A DNA stretch of 64,000 nucleotides. It comes from Gemmatimonadota bacterium (GTDB taxonomy: Bacteria > Gemmatimonadota > Gemmatimonadetes > Gemmatimonadales > Gemmatimonadaceae). The stretch is from assembly GCA_016712265.1 (NCBI GenBank), contig JADJRJ010000031.1, forward strand, positions 1,302,001 to 1,366,000, written 5' to 3'. The translations under genes and the position numbers were made by a program. This document shows, piece after piece, positions 1 through 11,238 of the stretch; position 1 is the first letter of the stretch; every line of letters begins with the position of its first letter. The notes under the pieces are model-generated. The model saw only the letters and a list, made by a program, of their open reading frames with translations. It did not search any database and was not told where the DNA came from.

Positions 1-105
1 GTGCTCGTGAAGGAACTGCAAGCGCTCGGGATCTACGTGAAGATGGGGTCCAAGCACGAAGGGACCGCTAACGGCGCGCTGCCTGGCGCCACTGGGGAGG
101 AGTAA
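1..105 (+). CDS. rpoB: RNA polymerase beta subunit, C-terminal end (partial)
   Basis: The window opens inside this gene. The last 34 codons read VLVKELQALGIYVKMGSKHE and onward to a TAA stop. The VLVKELQ-LG block is the classic extreme C-terminus of bacterial RpoB, which packs against the beta-prime subunit. After it comes a short non-conserved tail rich in Gly, Ala and Glu. The stop lies 3 nt before the rpoC start, the normal rpoBC arrangement, and the GGGGAGGAG at the end of the reading frame serves as Shine-Dalgarno for rpoC. The 5' part of the gene is outside the window. Confidence 0.93.
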   Translation: MLVKELQALGIYVKMGSKHEGTANGALPGATGEE

Positions 106-108
106 CCC

Positions 109-4431
<4,323 letters not shown>

Positions 4432-4447
4432 GGGACGTGCATCGGCA

Positions 4448-4483
4448 GTGACGAGGGGCCCGGGTAACCGGGCCCCTCGTCAC
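4448..4483 (+). terminator. Strong hairpin after rpoC
   Basis: A perfect 16-bp inverted repeat (GTGACGAGGGGCCCGG and its complement) with a GTAA loop starts 17 nt after the rpoC stop. There is no T-run behind it, only GTTCTGG, so it is either a weak intrinsic terminator or a stabilising 3' hairpin. It ends about 45 nt before the next start codon. Confidence 0.7.
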
Positions 4484-4528
4484 GTTCTGGCGCTTGACGC
4501 CTTGCCATGCTCCCCGGAAGTTGCCGTG

Positions 4529-5992
4529 GTGAACCCCCGATGGTGGCACCTCGCTCTCGCGCTGCTCGCGGCGGGTCTGGCGTGGCGGCTCGCCCGCACC
4601 TTCGTCCGCCGGACGACACGGCGTGCGTTGATCCGCTTTCACCCACGGGTGGACCGCTACAAGCTCACGAACAAGCGACTGATCGTCGCGACACTGCGCG
4701 CCGACCCGGAGATCGCCGCCGCCGTGGAGCGTCACGCCGCCGACCACGGCGAGGCGGTCACCACGACCTGGGCCCGGGTGGATCGCTACCTCGATGAGAT
4801 CGTCCCGTTCTTCAGCATCCTGGCGTACTACAAGGTGGGCTACGCCGTCAGTCGGGTGCTGCTCAATGTGTTCTACAAGGTAAGTGTCGAGTACGAGCGA
4901 CCCGACCCGTTCCGCGGCCTGCCGCGCGATGCCGTCGTCATTTACCTGATGAACCACCGGTCCAACGCCGACTATGTCGTTGTGGCCTACGCGTTGGCTG
5001 GCGACGTGTCGTTGTCGTATGCCGTGGGCGAGTGGGCGCGTGCGTTTCCGCTGGAGTACATCTTCAAGTCGTTTGGGTCGTACTTCATCCGGCGACGGTA
5101 CCGGGAGGTGCTCTACCACACGGTCCTCGCGCGATACGTCCAGCTGATCACCCGGAATGGGGTCACGCAGGGGATATTCCCTGAAGGTGGCCTGACCCGG
5201 GATGGGACGTTGCGTCCGGCGAAGGTGGGGTTGCTCGACTATGCGTTCTCGGTCGCCGTGGACCCCGCCCTGGCGGCACGGATGTACGTGATCCCGGTCG
5301 GGATCAACTACGACCGGGTGCTGGAGGATCGGTCCCTGCTGGCTGAACTCGGCGCCCGGGAGACGGGGAAGCGGCCGCCGCGTCTGGCCCAGATGCTCGA
5401 CGTCGCCCGGTACCTCGTGTTCAACCTGGGGCGGCTGCTCACCCGGCGATGGCAGCGATATGGTCGCGCAGCCGTCACGATCGGTACCCCGGTCCCCGTC
5501 ACTGCGTGGATCAACGACCTGGCAGGACGGGGCACCGACCTGTTCTCGCTGGAGCGAACCGCGCGGCTTGGCGAAGTCCAGCAGTTCTGCGACCGGGTCA
5601 TGGAACGGGTGGGTGCGCTCATTCCCGTCACCCCCGTCTGTCTCGCCTGCGCCGCGCTCCAGACTTTCGACAGCGAGTTCGTGCGGCGGGCGGATCTGGT
5701 CGCCCGGATGGACGACCTGCGGGCCGTCCTTCCGGAATTGAACACGCGCGTGCTGCAGGTCGAGCGGTCCACAGACGAGGTCCTCGACAGGGCCTACCGT
5801 ATGCTCCGGCTCCGGAGGGTCGTTGCTCGGGTAGGGGAGGGGTACCTGATTCTCGCCCGGGGGCGTCCGTTGATCTCCTACTACGCCAATGCCGTGGCGC
5901 ACCTCCTGGGGGAGTATGCCGCCGGAATCCGATCCCGGGACGCCCTGCCGTCGCAGGACACTTCGGCAGAACTGGGGGCCGCGAAGCCTTGA
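4529..5992 (+). CDS. Glycerol-3-phosphate O-acyltransferase-like (PlsB/LPLAT family)
   Basis: About 487 residues. The central region carries the acyltransferase block I motif NHRSNAD, with the catalytic His-Asp pair, near residues 145-151, then FPEGG about 80 residues later (substrate-binding block III). Both are typical of PlsB-like and LPLAT enzymes that acylate glycerol-phosphate or lysophospholipid at the inner membrane. The N-terminus starts with a hydrophobic stretch (WWHLALALLAAGLAWRLA), probably a membrane anchor. I place the start at GTG 4529, since an adjacent GTG at 4526 is equivalent and anything further upstream runs into the rpoC hairpin. The C-terminal third is less typical, and the exact acceptor (G3P or 1-acyl-G3P) cannot be told from sequence alone. 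Its TGA overlaps the -35 box of the rpsL promoter. Confidence 0.8.
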   Translation: MNPRWWHLALALLAAGLAWRLARTFVRRTTRRALIRFHPRVDRYKLTNKRLIVATLRADPEIAAAVERHAADHGEAVTTTWARVDRYLDEIVPFFSILAYYKVGYAVSRVLLNVFYKVSVEYERPDPFRGLPRDAVVIYLMNHRSNADYVVVAYALAGDVSLSYAVGEWARAFPLEYIFKSFGSYFIRRRYREVLYHTVLARYVQLITRNGVTQGIFPEGGLTRDGTLRPAKVGLLDYAFSVAVDPALAARMYVIPVGINYDRVLEDRSLLAELGARETGKRPPRLAQMLDVARYLVFNLGRLLTRRWQRYGRAAVTIGTPVPVTAWINDLAGRGTDLFSLERTARLGEVQQFCDRVMERVGALIPVTPVCLACAALQTFDSEFVRRADLVARMDDLRAVLPELNTRVLQVERSTDEVLDRAYRMLRLRRVVARVGEGYLILARGRPLISYYANAVAHLLGEYAAGIRSRDALPSQDTSAELGAAKP

Positions 5993-6017
5993 ATACCCGG
6001 GAGGGTGCCGGTATCTT
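5989..6017 (+). promoter_or_regulatory. Probable rpsL-rpsG promoter
   Basis: TTGAAT (5989-5994), a 17-bp spacer, then TATCTT (6012-6017). Predicted start of transcription is near 6024, only about 5 nt before a hairpin plus T-run. The -10 resembles those proposed here for purA (TAGCTT) and trpS (TAGGTT). Confidence 0.6.
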
Positions 6018-6028
6018 CCCAGACTCTC

Positions 6029-6055
6029 CGCCCCCAGCGTGGGGGCGCGTTTTTT
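6029..6055 (+). promoter_or_regulatory. rpsL leader hairpin followed by T-run
   Basis: CGCCCCC / GGGGGCG stem (6029-6035 with 6041-6047), a 5-nt loop, then six T (6050-6055). It looks like an intrinsic terminator but sits between the promoter and the rpsL ATG, which comes 15 nt after the T-run. It could terminate readthrough from the upstream acyltransferase gene, attenuate rpsL, or act as a 5' stabilising element with a U-rich ribosome landing site. No good Shine-Dalgarno precedes the ATG. Confidence 0.65.
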
Positions 6056-6069
6056 CGTACTCCCCAGGT

Positions 6070-6465
6070 ATGCCGACGATCAACCAGCTCGTTCGCCGAG
6101 CTCGCAAGGACGTCCTGAAGAAGGAGAAGTCGCCTGCACTTAAGGCGAATCCCTTCCGTCGTGGCGTCTGCACGCGTGTCTATACAACCACGCCCAAAAA
6201 GCCCAACTCGGCGCTCCGAAAGGTCGCCAAGGTGCGGCTCACCAACGGGATCGAGGTTATCGCTTACATCCCCGGCGAGGGACACAACCTGCAGGAGCAC
6301 TCGATTGTGCTCGTACGGGGTGGGCGTGTGAAGGATCTTCCGGGAGTGCGTTACCACATCGTACGCGGAACGCTCGACGCTGCCGGTGTCAACGGTCGCA
6401 ACCGCAGCCGCTCCAAGTACGGGACCAAGAAGCCAAAGGCTGGCGCCGCAGGAGGTAAGAAGTGA
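6070..6465 (+). CDS. rpsL: Ribosomal protein S12
   Basis: 131 residues, full length. Decoding-centre protein of the 30S subunit. The signature TTTPKKPNSALRKVAKVRL is intact and keeps the Lys that is mutated in streptomycin-resistant strains; the second hotspot, in GRVKDLPGVRYH, is also wild type. The C-terminus is Lys-rich. The start is fixed by MPTINQLVR, the family N-terminus. The stop overlaps the rpsG start (GTGA), so S12 and S7 are translationally coupled as in the str operon. Confidence 0.98.
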   Translation: MPTINQLVRRARKDVLKKEKSPALKANPFRRGVCTRVYTTTPKKPNSALRKVAKVRLTNGIEVIAYIPGEGHNLQEHSIVLVRGGRVKDLPGVRYHIVRGTLDAAGVNGRNRSRSKYGTKKPKAGAAGGKK

Positions 6466-6932
6466 GCCGACGCAAGAAGTCCGTAAAGCGACCTGTCCTG
6501 CCTGATGCACGCTACGACAGCCAAACGGTCTCGAAGTTCATCAACTCCTTGATGTTTCAGGGGAAGAAGTCCACGGCCGAGCGTATTTTCTACGGCGCCA
6601 TGGATCTGGTTGAATCCCGCACCGCCCAACCTGGGGTCAACGTCTTCAAGCAGGCGCTGGCGAACCTCAAGCCGGTGATCGAGGTCAAGTCTCGCCGCGT
6701 CGGTGGTGCGACGTATCAGGTGCCCGTCGAGGTCCGGCCCGAGCGCCGCACCGCGCTGGCAATGCGCTGGCTGCTCTCCTATTCCCGCGACCGTAACGAG
6801 AAGTCCATGGCCGAAAAGCTGGCGGCCGAGGTCGTTGCGGCCTCCAAGGGCGAAGGAAACGCCATCAAGAAGAAGGAGGACACCCACCGCATGGCCGAGG
6901 CGAACAAGGCCTTCGCTCACTATCGGTGGTAG
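6462..6932 (+). CDS. rpsG: Ribosomal protein S7
   Basis: 156 residues, standard length. Primary 16S rRNA-binding protein that nucleates assembly of the 30S head. It begins SRRKKSVKRPVLPD and ends MAEANKAFAHYRW, both conserved in S7. The GTG start overlaps the rpsL TGA by 4 nt. In E. coli S7 also represses its own operon. Here the usual next gene, fusA, is 7.8 kb away: a terminator follows directly and a lasso-peptide cluster fills the gap. Confidence 0.98.
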   Translation: MSRRKKSVKRPVLPDARYDSQTVSKFINSLMFQGKKSTAERIFYGAMDLVESRTAQPGVNVFKQALANLKPVIEVKSRRVGGATYQVPVEVRPERRTALAMRWLLSYSRDRNEKSMAEKLAAEVVAASKGEGNAIKKKEDTHRMAEANKAFAHYRW

Positions 6933-6958
6933 TCGGCCGGACACCAAGGCAAGAGGGG

Positions 6959-6993
6959 ATGGGCGCTCGGGATTCCGGGCGCCCATTTTCTTT
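6959..6993 (+). terminator. Rho-independent terminator after rpsG
   Basis: ATGGGCGC / GCGCCCAT arms (6959-6966 and 6979-6986), extended by TCGG/CCGG around a GATT loop, followed by TTTTCTTT. A strong intrinsic terminator that separates rpsL-rpsG from the lasso cluster. Confidence 0.85.
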
Positions 6994-6995
6994 AC

Positions 6996-7023
6996 TTGGG
7001 AAAGCCACGCCGCACCCTAGCGC
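6996..7023 (+). promoter_or_regulatory. Candidate promoter of the lasso cluster
   Basis: TTGGGA, a 16-bp spacer and TAGCGC lie just after the rpsG terminator and about 45 nt before the first lasso gene. The match to the local -10 pattern is only moderate. A T-rich tract (7041-7047) lies between it and the ATG. It is the best candidate because the terminator isolates this operon from rpsG. Confidence 0.35.
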
Positions 7024-7067
7024 ACAGGCCACCGTGGGTTTCTTTTTCCCCGGGGGCTCGTCTCCCA

Positions 7068-7442
7068 ATGGCTATCCATCGCACCGTTAGTGCAACCACT
7101 CCGACAGGCTCTCCTCCTGTGACCTCCGCTGGCACACCAACGCCGCGTCCCTCCCCGAGCGCCATCTTTCGCACGATGGCGGAAGGTGGTGTGCTGTTCT
7201 CAAGCGAAACCGAGGTGTACTTCGGGGTGAACACTGTCGGAGCCATCATCTGGGAGCTCCTCCCGAAGGCGACGACGGTGGAGCAACTGTGCGCTACCCT
7301 GACCGAACGGTTCCACGACGTCGGGCCGGAGCGCATCCGGCACGATGTCCTCTCGTTCATCTCGGACCTGCGAGCGAACGGACTGGTCGTCGATGGTGCG
7401 GAGACGGGCCGTGACCACGCCGCTGCGACAGGCGCTCCGTAA
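7068..7442 (+). CDS. PqqD-like leader-binding protein of lasso cluster (B1/RRE)
   Basis: 124 residues. The segment PRPSPSAIFRTMAEGG then ETEVYFGVNTVGAIIWELL is a typical PqqD fold, the RiPP recognition element that binds the leader peptide and presents the precursor to the leader peptidase and cyclase. The conserved domain begins near residue 25, after a Pro/Thr/Ser-rich N-terminal stretch. The ATG at 7068 therefore keeps the whole domain, whereas the later ATG at 7174 would cut its first strand. It is first in the lasso operon and overlaps the next gene, an arrangement common for split B1/B2 systems. Confidence 0.85.
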   Translation: MAIHRTVSATTPTGSPPVTSAGTPTPRPSPSAIFRTMAEGGVLFSSETEVYFGVNTVGAIIWELLPKATTVEQLCATLTERFHDVGPERIRHDVLSFISDLRANGLVVDGAETGRDHAAATGAP

Positions 7443-7866
7443 AGCGCATCGACTCTCGTTGGGCGACTGGAAGCGCGTCGCGAGCGGCTTTCGCGCGCTG
7501 CGACGCGCTATCCGCGACGTGAGAGACCGGCCGCAGGGCGAGTTCGTCTCCACCAGCACGGCCGCCCTTCAGCCCGACGTCGCGAGGCTTCCCGAAGCGC
7601 GGGCCATCGCCCTCGGGGTGAGCCGGGCCGCTGCTTACGGCTTTCTCAATCCAACTTGCCTCGCCCAGTCGCTGGCCATCCAGCGGTGCCTCGCCGATGT
7701 CGGTATCACCGGCGGCCGCATCCGGGTTGGCGTCGCGCGCCGTCGTGGCAAGTTCGTCGCCCACGCCTGGGTGGAGTTCGCCGGCGAAGTCATCGGAGAC
7801 GATCGCGCGTCCGTTGAGCGGTACGAGCCGTTCGATGACCTCCACGTCCGCCCGGCCGGTTCGTGA
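7393..7866 (+). CDS. Lasso leader peptidase, transglutaminase-like (B2)
   Basis: 157 residues from ATG 7393; GTG 7411 is an alternative start. Family: transglutaminase-like cysteine protease used in lasso and microcin maturation. The triad is visible: Cys89 in NPTCLAQSLAIQRCL, His124 in VAHAWVEF, and Asp in the following VIGDD. It cleaves the leader from the precursor with help from the PqqD-like partner encoded just upstream, which it overlaps by about 50 nt. The stop overlaps the cyclase start (GTGA), so the three enzymes are translationally coupled. Confidence 0.88.
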   Translation: MVRRRAVTTPLRQALRKAHRLSLGDWKRVASGFRALRRAIRDVRDRPQGEFVSTSTAALQPDVARLPEARAIALGVSRAAAYGFLNPTCLAQSLAIQRCLADVGITGGRIRVGVARRRGKFVAHAWVEFAGEVIGDDRASVERYEPFDDLHVRPAGS

Positions 7867-9746
7867 CGGCGATCGGCGCGGCGTTCGGGAGAGTGGGCAA
7901 CGAACGCGAGGTCGTCACGGAACTGCTCCGACTGATGGGACATCGCGGCGACCAACCCGCCGGGGCTGCGCGGCACCCGCTCGGTGCCTTGGCCGCCACC
8001 GCATACGGGTGGGAGGCCGAGGCCGGCGTCGCGGGCGCTACAGCGGTGGCGACGGACCACGACGTTGCAGTCGTGGCTGACGCCAGCCTCTACTATGTGG
8101 AAGACCTGCGCCGGAGGCTTGGCCAGGGCACGCAAGAGAGAAATCCGGCGGCGTTGATCCTCGCGGCGTACCGTCAGTGGGGGGAGTGGTTCTGGGAGAG
8201 GATCGAAGGTGATTTCTCCTGCGTGGTAGCGGATGCCCGCTCGGGGCTGGTCATCGCCGCGCGAGATCATGTCGGGCGGCGACCGTTGCACTACACGGTG
8301 GACCACGACCAGTTGGTGGTCGGCTCCCTTGCGCGTGCCGTCGCGCTCGTGACGGCGAAAGAGCTCAACGCGCTCTCGGTGGCCGCCGCGGTGGGCGGTC
8401 TGCTGGGCGGTAGCATGGAGACGGGCTTCGCCGGGGTGCTGCCCGTTCCGGCCGGCGGCGCGATCGTCGCTCGCGGCGGCGTTGTCTCGGTGCGGCCATG
8501 GGTGGCCCCGAGGTTCAAGGTCGGTGGCCGCCCAAGGCTGGCGGAGTCGGGAGAGGCACTCCGGGGGCTGCTCGGGGCGGCCGTACGTGAACGGGTAGTC
8601 GCCCCCAGGACAGCCGTGTGGCTGAGCGGAGGCGCGGACTCCACCGCGGTTTTTGCCGCCGGCAACGCATCGGCCCAGGTCGGGTCGCTGCTCGCGCCCG
8701 TAAGCATCACCTATCCGGAAGGCGATCCGGCCCGAGAGGACGATCACATTCGCGCGACCACCTCGCACTGGAATGCCCGCGTCACCTGGATCGACTCGGA
8801 GGGAGTCGAGCTGTTCGAGCACCTGTCCACCAGGGTGGCGGTCCGGGATGACCCATACGCTCACACCTTCGAGGCCATGAACCTCAGGTTGGCGTCCACC
8901 AGCGCATCCATTGGGGCTCGCGTCGCGTTTGACGGGTACGGGGGAGACCAGCTGTTTCACGTCTCCGGTGTCTTTCTCGCAGACTACCTGGCGCGACTGA
9001 AGTGGCGGGCACTTCGCGATGCGATGCGGGAAATGGAGGTGAACGGAGTGCGGTCGTTCGTCTCCGCGGCGGTCCTCCCGCTGTTTCCGGACCGCATTCG
9101 CGAATGGCTGGATGCGCTGCGCGGCCGCGACGCGAATCGGGGCACCATGATCCGTCAGTCTCTGCCCTCGTGGATCTCCGAACCCTGGCGGCGAGACGAG
9201 CAGCTCCTGCGCCGCGCGGCCCTGGAGCCGTCCCGACGCCTGTTGGAGAGTCCGTCCGGGTTTGAGTCCCGCTGGTATGTCGAGACGCCCTACTTCCCCA
9301 GGGCGGCCGCGTGGGCGGCCGGCCTCGCGCTCCAGGCGGGAGTGGTGGTACGATCTCCTCTCCTCGACCGGAGGGTCCTCGATTTCGCTGCGAGCAGGCC
9401 CCTGTCAGAGCGGGTCTCTGCGTCCGACTCCAAGTTGCTGCTCAAGGCGGCCGTGCAGGGGCTCGCTCCCGCTTCCGTGTTGGCTCCGCGGCCGTTCAAG
9501 ACGGGCATTCCGCGAGGGTACCTCGCGCGGCAAATGGACAGGTCGTTCCTCCCGATGTTCCGCCAGACGTTCTCCTCGCCTTCGAGGCTGGTGCACATGG
9601 GGCTCATAGATCAAGGCAAACTGGAAGCGGCGGTGGACCAGGTTGCAAGAGTCCCCGACCACATCACAAGAGTCCAGCTGTTCCTGACGCTTCAGGCCGA
9701 ACTCTGGCTGCGGTCCATCGAGAAATCTTGCTCAGTTCGGAAATGA
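7863..9746 (+). CDS. Lasso cyclase, asparagine-synthetase-like (C)
   Basis: 627 residues from a GTG start. The N-terminal region (about 1-190) resembles the glutaminase half of asparagine synthetase B but lacks the N-terminal catalytic Cys, as lasso cyclases do. The C-terminal half carries the ATP pyrophosphatase loop SGGADS at residues 255-260 and a downstream GYGGDQLF motif. In lasso synthesis this enzyme adenylates the side chain of an Asp or Glu and joins it to the new N-terminus, trapping the tail in the ring. Being next to B1, B2 and a precursor with the YxxPxL leader motif makes this role much more likely than asparagine synthesis. Confidence 0.92.
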   Translation: MTAIGAAFGRVGNEREVVTELLRLMGHRGDQPAGAARHPLGALAATAYGWEAEAGVAGATAVATDHDVAVVADASLYYVEDLRRRLGQGTQERNPAALILAAYRQWGEWFWERIEGDFSCVVADARSGLVIAARDHVGRRPLHYTVDHDQLVVGSLARAVALVTAKELNALSVAAAVGGLLGGSMETGFAGVLPVPAGGAIVARGGVVSVRPWVAPRFKVGGRPRLAESGEALRGLLGAAVRERVVAPRTAVWLSGGADSTAVFAAGNASAQVGSLLAPVSITYPEGDPAREDDHIRATTSHWNARVTWIDSEGVELFEHLSTRVAVRDDPYAHTFEAMNLRLASTSASIGARVAFDGYGGDQLFHVSGVFLADYLARLKWRALRDAMREMEVNGVRSFVSAAVLPLFPDRIREWLDALRGRDANRGTMIRQSLPSWISEPWRRDEQLLRRAALEPSRRLLESPSGFESRWYVETPYFPRAAAWAAGLALQAGVVVRSPLLDRRVLDFAASRPLSERVSASDSKLLLKAAVQGLAPASVLAPRPFKTGIPRGYLARQMDRSFLPMFRQTFSSPSRLVHMGLIDQGKLEAAVDQVARVPDHITRVQLFLTLQAELWLRSIEKSCSVRK

Positions 9747-9789
9747 ATTCTTGCCTGGCTGGGCAGCCGAAGTGGTGTCAGGCAACGAC

Positions 9790-9818
9790 TTACATTGCAG
9801 GCCCCGCTCTTGTAAACT
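9790..9818 (+). promoter_or_regulatory. Candidate internal promoter for the precursor gene
   Basis: TTACAT, a 17-bp spacer and TAAACT in an AT-richer 125-nt gap between cyclase and precursor. It would start transcription about 45 nt before the precursor ATG. A dedicated promoter would fit the need for far more precursor than enzyme, but the match is modest. Confidence 0.35.
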
Positions 9819-9871
9819 TGGCAAGGAAGTTGCATTGTAACTCTGCGTATCCGAACATAGGGAGGAGTGAC

Positions 9872-10033
9872 ATGTACCAGGCACCAACGTTGGAGCGGTT
9901 CGGGAGCTTCCGGGAGCTGACGCTCCAGCGCAGCACCAAGCGCGTGATCGGAGACGACCTGATTCCGGGCATCGGCTTGGATTGCGATGCGAACGCACCG
10001 CCGGGCGACCCGAAGGCTTGCATTCGTTCGTAA
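9872..10033 (+). CDS. Lasso peptide precursor (A), 53 residues
   Basis: The start is set by GGGAGGAG just upstream of ATG 9872. The leader shows the lasso motif YxxPxLxxxGxxxxxT exactly: Tyr2, Pro5, Leu7, Gly11, Thr17. Core assignment is inference. The only Gly with an acidic residue at core position 7-9 is Gly33, whose seventh residue is Asp39, giving a 21-residue core (33-53) with a 7-membered macrolactam. That core contains Cys38 and Cys50, one at the ring edge and one near the tail end, so a disulfide is possible. The usual Thr at leader position -2 is absent (Ile31 would be there), so another cut site is possible, for example Ser21 with Asp28 or Asp29. The last residue is Ser53, the expected target of the kinase encoded next. 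A hairpin terminator follows. Confidence 0.85.
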   Translation: MYQAPTLERFGSFRELTLQRSTKRVIGDDLIPGIGLDCDANAPPGDPKACIRS

Positions 10034-10057
10034 GTGCAAGAACCGCAAGTAGTTGAG

Positions 10058-10090
10058 GGGTCCACCCAACGGTGGGCCCTTCTGCTTTTA
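10058..10090 (+). terminator. Terminator / processing hairpin after lasso precursor
   Basis: GGGTCCACC / GGTGGGCCC arms (10058-10066 and 10071-10079) with a CAAC loop, then TTCTGCTTTT. Partial termination here would keep precursor mRNA above that of the tailoring and export genes. The next 200 nt up to the kinase hold no gene I can support. Confidence 0.75.
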
Positions 10091-10293
10091 GAGGGCTTCT
10101 CCTGGCCGTCCAGAGTGTTACACAAGTGGAGTTTGGTAGTCCACCGAATTGGACTTTGCAGCGGAGCGGACATTGCGCCTTACAGCCGTGCGACCGAGCC
10201 TACCAACCGACTGTGAGCAAGGTCACATTGTCCACTCCGGCCTCAACAGAGCGTTGCGAGCGGGCATCACCACATTGAGCGGCTTTCGCTGAT

Positions 10294-11238
10294 TTGCCGA
10301 ACTATCACGCCTTCGGGGGCCTCCTCTCGTCAGAACTCAGCTTCGACGAGTTGCCCCCCGCACCCCCTGATGGGGAGTCCGACTGGTCCCTGCGGATCAG
10401 CGCGTCACCGCCTCCCGGTCCGCCCGGGGAGCGGCTCGGAGAGGATGCCGTCTATGGAGCGGTCAGGGTTCGCACGCTGACCTGTGCAGACGGAATCCGG
10501 CTGGCATACGACGATACCGGAACGTTCGACGTATCCGGTGATGGCCGGTCGATCACCTGGTATCCGCCGGAAGGATCGCGACCGGAGGAGGCCGCCCGCG
10601 CCGACGTGATTGGTCGCGTGTTGGCCGTCGCGATGCACCTGCAGGGAGTCTTTACCCTTCATGCGAGCGCAGTCGCGCCCAGGCCGGGGACGGGAGTCGC
10701 CTTGTTGGCTCCCAAGGGGTTCGGCAAATCGACGCTTGCGGCAGCGCTCCTCCGGGCCGGGGCCCGTTTGCTCTCCGATGACGCCGCACCCGTTCGCACC
10801 CCCGTAGCAGGAGGGGCACGTCTTTCCCCGGGGATTCACCAGGTCCGATTGTGGGGCGACAGCGCCGTGCGCGTTGGTCTTGCACCGCCAGCGGCTGAGG
10901 GCCGCAAAGTCGTGGTCACCGAGTTCAAGGAGCACGAGATCGTTAGGGACGCGGTTGCGTTCGACGCCGCATATGTCCTCCAGCCAGCGGCATCGGAGCT
11001 TGGGGCCCGGCCGGTCGAGCGCATCCAACTGGGCGAGATCGAGGGGGCGATGACGCTGGTGGAGCAGGCGAAGGTGGGGGCTTTGCTCGGAGGGCGGGAA
11101 GGACCTGCGTTTTTCGGGATGGCGATGTCCGTCGCGCAGCGCGTCCCGGTGTATGCCTTGAGAGTCGTCCGCGACCTCTCGCGCCTCGACGAGGTCGCGT
11201 CCACCATGATGGACTGGCACCGCGCTCCGCATGCGTGA
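10294..11238 (+). CDS. HPr-kinase-like lasso tailoring kinase
   Basis: 314 residues from a TTG start, which has no strong Shine-Dalgarno. The second half matches the HPr kinase/phosphorylase fold: LHASAVA just before a P-loop APKGFGKST at residues 139-147, then an LLSDD motif about 20 residues later. Homologues in other lasso clusters (paeninodin type) phosphorylate the C-terminal Ser of the precursor. The precursor here does end in Ser, which supports the same job. The N-terminal third is poorly conserved and Pro-rich. The gene follows the precursor terminator after about 200 nt and overlaps the ABC ATPase gene by 8 nt. Confidence 0.82.
   Translation: MPNYHAFGGLLSSELSFDELPPAPPDGESDWSLRISASPPPGPPGERLGEDAVYGAVRVRTLTCADGIRLAYDDTGTFDVSGDGRSITWYPPEGSRPEEAARADVIGRVLAVAMHLQGVFTLHASAVAPRPGTGVALLAPKGFGKSTLAAALLRAGARLLSDDAAPVRTPVAGGARLSPGIHQVRLWGDSAVRVGLAPPAAEGRKVVVTEFKEHEIVRDAVAFDAAYVLQPAASELGARPVERIQLGEIEGAMTLVEQAKVGALLGGREGPAFFGMAMSVAQRVPVYALRVVRDLSRLDEVASTMMDWHRAPHA

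Noticed and set aside
9950..10033. Gly27 as first residue of the lasso core
   Set aside because: Counting from Gly27, residues 7, 8 and 9 are Gly, Ile and Gly, so no acid is placed to close the ring.
10072..10278. A second lasso precursor in the gap before the kinase
   Set aside because: The short frames there lack the YxxPxL leader motif, and one runs through the terminator hairpin.
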